This document shows positions 6,259-10,444 of a DNA stretch of 10,444 bases, piece by piece. Position 1 is the first letter of the stretch. Every line of letters starts with the position of its first letter. Location of the stretch: positions 1 through 10,444 of the forward strand of contig CAJGDZ010000055.1 in NCBI GenBank assembly GCA_904502055.1, given 5' to 3'. A model generated the notes under the pieces. That model saw nothing but the letters and a program-made list of their open reading frames with translations, searched no databases and was not told the origin of the DNA. The translations under genes and the position numbers were made by a program. Origin of the DNA: an uncultured Clostridia bacterium (GTDB lineage: Bacteria > Bacillota > Clostridia > Oscillospirales > CAG-272).

Positions 6259-7137
6259 TTAAAAAATTCCGATAACCGTGATGGCGGCAATGCCCAGCAC
6301 AAAGCCCGCGAGCTTGCGCGCGCCGATGCGCTCGCCGAAGATGACGCGCCCCGCGAGTGCGGTGACGGTCATGGATAAAATGTTGGACACGGAATACTGG
6401 ATAACGGCGGGAAGCTGCCCCGCCAGCGTGAGGTTGGCTATGTTCATACCGCCAAGCACCGCGCCGCCCAGCAGCATCAGGAGGACCGACCTTTTGCTTT
6501 CGTAGAGCGAAAGGCGCCGACCTTCGCCCTTTGACAAAAGTGAGGCGACAAGCGAGAACAGCGCGGCAAGGGTAAGCGCAACCACAAGAAAGGGAATCAG
6601 CTCGTCGCGAGAGGGGGACGCTTGGTGGATCTTCTGAATGACGGCGTTGGCACCCGAGCCGAGCATGGCAAGCGTTGCCAAGGTCAGCCAAAGCCAGGAA
6701 AAGCGGCCGTTTTTGTCGGGCGGCAGGATGAGCACGAGCGAGAGGAGCAGCACGAGAATGCCAAGGAGCTTTCCGAGCGTGAGCGTCTCCTCAAGAAAGA
6801 TCGCACTATAAAAGATGGGCACCAGAAAGCCGCAAGCGTAAATGAGCGAGGTCAGCGAGGTAAAGCCGCGCGACATCGCCAGGATCTGCATCAGCTGCGT
6901 GAAAAGCAGAGAGAGGGCAAACACTGCCGCAAGGCCGAGCGAAAAGCCCGAAAGCGTAAAAAGGCTTGAGATCTGCCCAAGGCTACCAAGCAAAATGACG
7001 ATTGCCCCCACCGCAAAAATGTTGGCGTTCAGAAAAAACATACCGCGCATATCGCGGCTGTCCTGTCCGATCATTTTGCTGATGATGGCCTTGGCCGAGG
7101 TGGCAAGCGTGGAGAAAATAAGCAAAAGATAGATCAT
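6259..7137 (-). CDS. DMT-superfamily (EamA-type) transporter
   Basis: A 292-aa membrane protein with about ten hydrophobic helices arranged as two EamA-like halves, the normal size for this superfamily of small-metabolite carriers. The linker between the halves is the polar stretch around PPDKNGRFSW; the second half starts at WLTLATLAMLGSGANAVIQK. A conserved-looking EETLTLGKLLGI segment ends the first half and GERIGARKLAGFVLGI the second, both typical of EamA repeats. The ATG at 7135-7137 follows AAAAGGAGCAAACC; the longer frame upstream would include the promoter and is rejected. It is co-transcribed with the GH20 enzyme, which suggests import of a sugar or glycoside, although most DMT proteins export or import unrelated metabolites. 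The substrate is not readable from sequence. Confidence 0.88.
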   Translation of the reverse strand: MIYLLLIFSTLATSAKAIISKMIGQDSRDMRGMFFLNANIFAVGAIVILLGSLGQISSLFTLSGFSLGLAAVFALSLLFTQLMQILAMSRGFTSLTSLIYACGFLVPIFYSAIFLEETLTLGKLLGILVLLLSLVLILPPDKNGRFSWLWLTLATLAMLGSGANAVIQKIHQASPSRDELIPFLVVALTLAALFSLVASLLSKGEGRRLSLYESKRSVLLMLLGGAVLGGMNIANLTLAGQLPAVIQYSVSNILSMTVTALAGRVIFGERIGARKLAGFVLGIAAITVIGIF

Positions 7138-7167
7138 GGTTTGCTCCTTTTGGCTCAGGATACCCCC

Positions 7168-7196
7168 ATTATACTCCTTCTTTATGGATTTTTCAA
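7168..7196 (-). promoter_or_regulatory. Promoter of the transporter-hexosaminidase operon
   Basis: On the minus strand TTGAAA (7191-7196) and a perfect TATAAT (7168-7173) are separated by 17 bases, about 30 bases before the transporter start codon. Confidence 0.8.
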
Positions 7197-7236
7197 TAGA
7201 TATTTGAACAAAATTATGTGTTTTTGAATCGGAATC

Positions 7237-7254
7237 TAAATTTTGATTTATCGG
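7237..7254. repeat. 18-bp repeat, copy 1
   Basis: TAAATTTTGATTTATCGG occurs here and again, in the same orientation, at 10290-10307. Both copies sit at the edge of a stem-loop-rich intergenic stretch. Confidence 0.8.
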
Positions 7255-7580
7255 GGAGGGGAGAACGTGCCTCCGGCGGCCAGCCTTTTGAAAAAGGCTG
7301 GGCGAAAACTTTTGCAGCATGGGTCTGCTTAAACTTCACGTCATTTTAGACGGAAAGCCGCAAGGCTTCCCGTCAGCGCAAGGTCGGCAATCCGACAAAG
7401 AGAGCTTGCTCTCTTTTCGGCTTGCTGACCTCGCGCGCCCGAGACCTTCTCACGCGTGAGAAGGTCTCAAAATGACTCGGATATCGGGTCATACGTTGTT
7501 TTCACGTTACCGTTCGGGCTCCGAGGGAAGCGTAGCCGTTTTGCCTGTAGGCAAAAGTTTTGCGGAGCTTTTTCAAAAGC
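7255..7580. repeat. Gene-free stretch packed with stem-loops
   Basis: No gene is seen between 7138 and 7643. The stretch holds successive inverted repeats: CCAGCCTTTT/AAAAGGCTGG (7280-7301), a GCAA-loop hairpin (7349-7374), GTCGG/CCGAC (7383-7396), AAAGAGAGC/GCTCTCTTT (7397-7416), a perfect 28-bp palindrome (7441-7468), a wobble-paired hairpin (7472-7492), and TTTTGCC/GGCAAAA (7539-7556) nested inside GCTCCG/CGGAGC (7518-7523 with 7563-7568). GCTTTT/AAAAGC (7567-7580) ends it. The first hairpin with its flanks resembles intergenic repeats I recall from gut Clostridia. Function is unknown. Confidence 0.8.
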
Positions 7581-7627
7581 GACCGTTCTCCTTTACAGAC
7601 AAAACACACCGATAAACTTCAATATAT

Positions 7628-7653
7628 TAAAAAAAGCCGTTCGTCAGAACAGC
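7628..7653 (-). terminator. Intrinsic terminator of the XRE gene, overlapping its stop codon
   Basis: On the minus strand GCTGTTC (7653-7647), loop TGAC, GAACGGC (7642-7636), then seven T. The loop holds the TGA stop codon, and the 5' arm encodes the last residues. Confidence 0.8.
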
Positions 7654-7862
7654 TTTTTCGGTATGTCGACAAGGCCGGCAAGGTAGTCGAGAGATACGTT
7701 ATAATATTTGGCCAATGCGATAAAGTGGTGCATGGGGAGCTCGCGCTTGCCGCTTTCGTAAAGCTGATATTGTTGCCTGGTGATCTTCAAAACGCAAGCA
7801 ATGGCTTCCTGTTTTTGGTCCTTGTCCTCTCTGAGATCTCGGAGTCTTTGGTAAAGATACAT
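7644..7862 (-). CDS. Small XRE-family helix-turn-helix regulator
   Basis: A 72-aa protein that is little more than one HTH_3 (Cro/C1-type) DNA-binding domain. The five-helix pattern is visible: LRDLREDKDQKQEAIACVLKI (helices 1-2), TRQQYQLYESGKRELP (recognition helix and loop, with the typical YESGKRELP), then MHHFIALAKYYNVSLDYLAGL. No ligand or dimerisation domain is added. The start at 7860-7862 follows AAGGAGAAAATTT; the longer frame (29 more codons) lacks a comparable site. A 33-bp palindrome with a consensus promoter pointing the other way lies about 70 bases upstream, so it may repress itself and that promoter. Such small XRE proteins are common in Clostridia, phages and toxin-antitoxin loci; no partner toxin gene is seen here. 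Confidence 0.88.
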   Translation of the reverse strand: MYLYQRLRDLREDKDQKQEAIACVLKITRQQYQLYESGKRELPMHHFIALAKYYNVSLDYLAGLVDIPKKLF

Positions 7863-7929
7863 AAATTTTCTCCTTGCTCGGTGGAAAAGCTCCGCCGATC
7901 TTTGTTGATATTTCCATTTTATCACGGAA

Positions 7930-7962
7930 TTCAAACGAATGCTTGACAAGCACTCGTTTGAA
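7930..7962. promoter_or_regulatory. 33-bp near-perfect palindrome, likely XRE operator
   Basis: The arms TTCAAACGAATGCTTG (7930-7945) and CAAGCACTCGTTTGAA (7947-7962) match at 15 of 16 positions around a single central A. It covers the -35 box and most of the spacer of the plus-strand promoter and lies just upstream of the XRE gene, as expected for a dimer-binding operator. Confidence 0.6.
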
Positions 7963-7971
7963 TGCTATAAT
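7943..7971 (+). promoter_or_regulatory. Consensus promoter inside the palindrome
   Basis: Perfect TTGACA (7943-7948), 17 bases, perfect TATAAT (7966-7971). No start codon or coding frame follows closely; the first thing downstream is the hairpin at 8000-8040. Confidence 0.8.
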
Positions 7972-7977
7972 ATAAGG

Positions 7978-8055
7978 GCAAGCTCCGATTTGTCGCACAC
8001 CCCATAAGACGCAGCCGTAAAATATAGGGCTGCGTCGGGGCGTGATAATTTTTTT
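7978..8055 (+). ncRNA. Putative short structured transcript
   Basis: From the promoter at 7943-7971 a transcript would start near 7978. It contains no ATG, then a nine-pair stem GACGCAGCC/GGCTGCGTC (8008-8016 with 8028-8036), extended by CCCC/GGGG (8000-8003 with 8037-8040) across an ATAA bulge, and a run of seven T (8049-8055). The T run is twelve bases after GACGCAGCC/GGCTGCGTC closes, partly bridged by CAC/GTG pairing (7996-7998 with 8042-8044). It may be a small RNA of about 75-80 bases or a leader that ends before the next promoter. Confidence 0.35.
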
Positions 8056-8066
8056 CGGGAAACCTC

Positions 8067-8095
8067 TTGACAAGGGGGGAGGCTTGCGGTATAAT
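8067..8095 (+). promoter_or_regulatory. Promoter of the DUF177-rpmF unit
   Basis: Perfect TTGACA (8067-8072), 17 bases, perfect TATAAT (8090-8095). Transcription would begin near 8102, about 40 bases before the DUF177 start. Confidence 0.9.
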
Positions 8096-8139
8096 ATACG
8101 ATGTCATTTTGCGGAAACGGGGGAAAGTGAGGGATCGAT

Positions 8140-8658
8140 ATGACGCTGGATATGAGGCCAATGCTTCGCGGCGAGGTAACGAGCCTTGCGCTTGACTACC
8201 GTCTGACGCCGATGGAGATCTACGGCGTTCGGTTTACGGACGATCTTCACGCGGTGGGCGAGGTAACGGACAATGCGGGCTATATGCGCCTTACGCTTCG
8301 GATCTCGGTGCCGTACGTGGCAGAATGCGCCCGATGCCTTGACGAGGTGGAGGGTGAGTTTGAGGAATTGTTCGAGCGCACCGTGGTTACGAGAGGTGCG
8401 GTCGACGAGGACAAGCTGGAGGAAAGCGTGGACGAATATGCGGTTCTCGATGAGAACGGTATGCTCGACGTGGACGACGAGATCGTGGAGACCATGACGC
8501 TTTTGTTCCCCAAAAAGATCCTTTGCGGGGAGGATTGTCCGGGGCTTTGTCCGAGGTGCGGTAAGCCCAAGCGCGAGGGCGATTGCGGCTGTCCGGAAAA
8601 GGAAATTGATCCGAGATTGGCGGTTTTAAAAAAATTACTTGACAATTCGGAAAAATAA
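8140..8658 (+). CDS. DUF177 family protein (YceD-like)
   Basis: A 172-aa member of the DUF177/YceD family, which is nearly always encoded directly before rpmF and is linked to 23S rRNA and ribosome metabolism. The middle has C63-x2-C66 (AECARCLDEVEGEF), the family hallmark. A second cysteine cluster follows the conserved LLFPKK segment: C129, C133, C137, C140, C149 and C151 in CGEDCPGLCPRCG...CGCPEKE. The protein ends with the conserved IDPRLAVLKKLL. The cysteines suggest zinc binding. The ATG at 8140 follows GAGGGATCGAT; another ATG four codons in is possible. rpmF starts 51 bases downstream. It is transcribed from the consensus promoter at 8067-8095. Confidence 0.92.
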   Translation: MTLDMRPMLRGEVTSLALDYRLTPMEIYGVRFTDDLHAVGEVTDNAGYMRLTLRISVPYVAECARCLDEVEGEFEELFERTVVTRGAVDEDKLEESVDEYAVLDENGMLDVDDEIVETMTLLFPKKILCGEDCPGLCPRCGKPKREGDCGCPEKEIDPRLAVLKKLLDNSEK

Positions 8659-8667
8659 GTATATAAT
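8639..8667 (+). promoter_or_regulatory. Additional promoter for rpmF
   Basis: Perfect TTGACA (8639-8644), 17 bases, perfect TATAAT (8662-8667). The -35 box lies in the last codons of DUF177, where CTTGACAAT encodes Leu-Asp-Asn, and the -10 box lies just after its stop. Confidence 0.75.
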
Positions 8668-8709
8668 AGTAACGATATACCGTGTATAATTTCAAGGAGG
8701 TGTAGTTCA

Positions 8710-8892
8710 ATGGCAGTACCAAAGAAAAAGGTCTCGAAGGCTCGCAGAGATAAGAGACGTTCGAATAACTGGAAACTCGATTTGCCGGGCATGGTTAAGT
8801 GCCCCAAGTGCGGCGCATATATTCTTGCACATCGCGTATGCAAGGCTTGCGGCTCGTATGACGGCAAAGAAGTTGTAAAGCAGGACGCGTAA
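8710..8892 (+). CDS. rpmF: 50S ribosomal protein L32
   Basis: A 60-aa ribosomal protein of the large subunit, normal length for the family. It begins MAVPKKKVSKARRDKRRS, the standard L32 basic N-terminus, and carries a zinc ribbon with C31-x2-C34 and C44-x2-C47 (VKCPKCGAY and HRVCKACGSYDG). It is therefore the zinc-binding form; species with a cysteine-free paralogue may keep both, but only one is seen here. The ribosome-binding site AAGGAGGTG, a full match to the anti-Shine-Dalgarno, lies 51 bases after DUF177. It can be made from the DUF177 promoter and from its own. Confidence 0.98.
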   Translation: MAVPKKKVSKARRDKRRSNNWKLDLPGMVKCPKCGAYILAHRVCKACGSYDGKEVVKQDA

Positions 8893-8910
8893 GTTTTGCT
8901 TTGCGAAAAA

Positions 8911-8962
8911 TGACTCAATCGACAACATGACCACGCGCCATGCCTCGATTGAGTTATTTTTT
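8911..8962 (+). terminator. Intrinsic terminator after rpmF
   Basis: Ten-pair stem ACTCAATCGA/TCGATTGAGT (8913-8922 with 8945-8954) followed by TATTTTTT. The 22-base loop is long and holds CATG twice (8926 and 8939), which could pair to extend the stem. Confidence 0.75.
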
Positions 8963-8979
8963 GTAAGAAAGGAAGGACA

Positions 8980-10080
8980 ATGAACAGAAAGACATATGTG
9001 CCGATTCGTGCGATCGGCTTGATTTTGACGCTGATCATGCTGGTGGCGGCGTTTACCGCGTGTGTAAAAACCAACGAGGACGGAACGCTGGACCTTTTGC
9101 ATATGGATCTTACGCCCTACATCACACTTGGCGACTACCGCGCCACGCCGTACGAGCTGGAGGTGAAAAAGGTGACCGACGAGGACGTGGCGACCGCCTT
9201 TGACGAGTTCCAAATGAGTCTGTATTCCTATGAGGATTACATTGAGGCTCCGGTCTCGCGCCCCTCGATGGTGAACGATTATTTGCAGATCCGCTACGTG
9301 GGCCGCATTGACGGTACTGTGGTGGACGAGAGCCCCGAGAGCTCGCCGCAGTATCTTTTGCTGGCAAACGGCAATGGCTATTACGACTGGATCAACGATG
9401 CGCTTGTCGGTGTCCGTGCCGGTGAGACGGTGATTGCCGAGGGTCAGCTTGGCGAGGGCGAGAACTACGGCGAATACGCCGGGCGCACCATCACCTATGA
9501 GATCACGCTGGTGGCCATTATGGGTCACTATACCTTTACCGAGATGACCGACGAGATCGTCAAGGAAAAGACGGGCTACGAAACGGCCGAGGCCTACCGT
9601 GCGGCGTTGCCGACCGTGCTTTTGGACGCACGCAAGGAGCAGGCGCTTTCCACCGTCTACAAGGATGCGTGGGAAAAGGCCATCGAGGCCTCCACCATTC
9701 ATAAATATCCCAAAAAGCAGGTGGATTACTATTACAACGCTTTTTACGGCAACTATTCTTACATTGCCTACCAGAACGGCGTGAGCGTGGACGTGGTGCT
9801 CTCGCAGTACGGGGTGGACAAGGACAAGATCCGCGATATGGCCGAGCAGTCCACGGCCGAGGATCTTTTCTACTATGCGGTGGTGCAGGCCGAGGGGCTT
9901 GAGGTGACCGACGAGGAGTACGCTGAGCGCGTGGTCGGCATTGCCGAGGGTCAGCAAATGAGCGTACAGGAGCTGGAGGCCGAATACGGTAAGGAATACA
10001 TCCGCGACAGTATGCTCTATGACGAGGCGATCCTGTTCGTGGCGCACGCGGCCAACGTCAATTATATTTACGTCGATTAA
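8980..10080 (+). CDS. Lipoprotein related to trigger factor (FKBP-type PPIase plus TF C-terminal domain)
   Basis: A 366-aa predicted folding factor anchored to the outer face of the cell membrane. Residues 1-28 are a lipoprotein signal ending in FTAC, with C28 as the lipidation site. The short segment 60-80 (LEVKKVTDEDVATAFDEF) resembles the end of the trigger-factor ribosome-binding domain, but the GFRxGKxP-type loop is missing. A FKBP-like domain covers about 96-182 (VNDYLQIRYVGRIDGTVVD through GRTITYEITLVAI). A helical SurA-like domain of the trigger-factor type follows from about 190 to 363. It contains the TAEAYRAAL helix, a Tyr-rich stretch KQVDYYYNAFYGNYSYIAYQNG at 247-268, and the closing EEYAERVVGIAEGQQ...EYGKEYIRDSMLYDEAILFVAHAANV. 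The start follows AAAGGAAGGACA. It would help secreted proteins fold, much as PrsA does; whether the isomerase site is active is unclear. Confidence 0.85.
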   Translation: MNRKTYVPIRAIGLILTLIMLVAAFTACVKTNEDGTLDLLHMDLTPYITLGDYRATPYELEVKKVTDEDVATAFDEFQMSLYSYEDYIEAPVSRPSMVNDYLQIRYVGRIDGTVVDESPESSPQYLLLANGNGYYDWINDALVGVRAGETVIAEGQLGEGENYGEYAGRTITYEITLVAIMGHYTFTEMTDEIVKEKTGYETAEAYRAALPTVLLDARKEQALSTVYKDAWEKAIEASTIHKYPKKQVDYYYNAFYGNYSYIAYQNGVSVDVVLSQYGVDKDKIRDMAEQSTAEDLFYYAVVQAEGLEVTDEEYAERVVGIAEGQQMSVQELEAEYGKEYIRDSMLYDEAILFVAHAANVNYIYVD

Positions 10081-10159
10081 CTTTGTTGAAAATGACGAAG
10101 GATTGACCCTATGAAAATACAGGATTTTCCCCAAAAAAGGCACTCTTTTTGCCTGTTTC

Positions 10160-10200
10160 TGTGGAAAAACCTGTGGAAAACTCCGAAAAGCTGTGGAAAA
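10160..10200 (-). promoter_or_regulatory. Cluster of three DnaA-box-like nonamers
   Basis: TGTGGAAAA occurs at 10160-10168, 10172-10180 and 10192-10200, all in the same direction. On the minus strand each reads TTTTCCACA, one base from the DnaA box TTATCCACA. No dnaA gene or AT-rich unwinding tract is visible, so this is not shown to be an origin. Confidence 0.45.
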
Positions 10201-10263
10201 CCCGGGCTTGCAAGGCAACCCCGGTTGACACATAGCCCTGCGGCTCAATGCCGCAAAGAAAAG

Positions 10264-10290
10264 GCGAAGCCGCAAGGCTTCGCTTTTTTT
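10264..10290 (+). terminator. Intrinsic terminator downstream of the trigger-factor-like gene
   Basis: Stem GCGAAGCC (10264-10271), loop GCAA, GGCTTCGC (10276-10283), then seven T. It lies 184 bases after the stop codon, and no nearer strong terminator is seen. The core AGCCGCAAGGCTTC is identical to a hairpin core at 7356-7369. Confidence 0.8.
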
Positions 10291-10307
10291 AAATTTTGAT
10301 TTATCGG
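10290..10307. repeat. 18-bp repeat, copy 2
   Basis: Second copy of TAAATTTTGATTTATCGG (first at 7237-7254), starting in the T run of the terminator. Confidence 0.8.
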
Positions 10308-10309
10308 TG

Positions 10310-10406
10310 TGTTTGTTTTAGCAAACAAGATTGATTTTTTCAATCCCATAACGTTCTTTAACCTCATCCACCGCTACACGCGGTCCCCCTTCCCCAAAGG
10401 GGAAGG
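10310..10406. repeat. Stem-loop repeats at the right edge
   Basis: The gene-free stretch 10081-10444 ends with further inverted repeats: GTTTG/CAAAC and GATTG/CAATC near 10310-10345, CCGC/GCGG (10371-10374 with 10380-10383) and CCTTCCCC/GGGGAAGG (10388-10395 with 10399-10406, loop AAA). The segment ACCTCATCCACCGC followed by the C-rich hairpin resembles an intergenic repeat I recall from gut Clostridia. No gene is supported here. Confidence 0.7.
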
Positions 10407-10444
10407 CTTCCGATCGTGCTTGCGCAAAAAAAGGGCTACAAAGA

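Noticed and set aside
4711..6378. 555-aa open frame on the plus strand
   Set aside because: It is the opposite strand of the GH20 gene, long only because G+C-rich codons avoid stops; the minus frame has catalytic motifs and a ribosome-binding site.
7863..7949. Longer N-terminus (29 extra codons) for the XRE protein
   Set aside because: The ATG at 7860-7862 has a strong AAGGAG site and begins the normal domain; the extension would run into the operator region.
8707..10275. 522-aa open frame on the minus strand
   Set aside because: It is antisense to rpmF and the trigger-factor-like lipoprotein, both well supported on the plus strand.
10111..10299. 62-aa frame with LWKNLWKTPKSCGKP
   Set aside because: The repeated peptide comes from the three TGTGGAAAA nonamers, there is no ribosome-binding site, and the frame ends inside a terminator.

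Overview
The window reads as chromosomal DNA of a Bacillota member of class Clostridia, probably a gut Oscillospirales-like lineage. Supporting signs are consensus TTGACA-17/18-TATAAT promoters, strong AGGAG ribosome-binding sites, tRNA genes with encoded CCA, the DUF177-rpmF pair, and intergenic stem-loop repeats of a style I recall from gut Clostridia. No search was run, so the lineage is an inference.

Layout. From 1 to about 1030 lies an AT-richer minus-strand cluster: a 98-aa membrane protein, a lipoprotein, and the 5' part of a Pr6Pr-like membrane protein that runs off the left edge. A plus-strand tRNA-Gln(TTG) with its own promoter and terminator follows. Next is an array of small hairpins (1361-1530), then a minus-strand GT4 glycosyltransferase whose Shine-Dalgarno sequence is part of a strong hairpin. 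A second hairpin array and a minus-strand tRNA-Arg(CCG) come next, followed by a monocistronic endonuclease/exonuclease/phosphatase-fold hydrolase. A two-gene minus-strand operon, DMT/EamA transporter then GH20 beta-N-acetylhexosaminidase, occupies 3916-7137. A roughly 500-base gene-free stretch full of stem-loops (7138-7643) separates it from a small XRE-type repressor gene.

About 70 bases upstream of the XRE gene, pointing away from it, is a consensus promoter buried in a 33-bp near-perfect palindrome. It seems to produce a short structured non-coding transcript. The plus strand then carries DUF177/YceD, rpmF (ribosomal protein L32) with its own extra promoter, and a lipoprotein related to trigger factor. 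The last 360 bases hold three DnaA-box-like nonamers, a terminator and more stem-loop repeats, with no convincing gene.

Functional reading. DUF177-rpmF is a conserved translation-linked housekeeping unit, and the lipoprotein downstream is a likely extracytoplasmic folding factor with its own expression unit. The transporter-hexosaminidase operon suggests uptake and intracellular cleavage of a GlcNAc-type glycoside. The least explained elements are the hairpin arrays with variable stems but constant spacers, the XRE/palindrome/short-transcript locus, and the hairpin that buries the glycosyltransferase ribosome-binding site.
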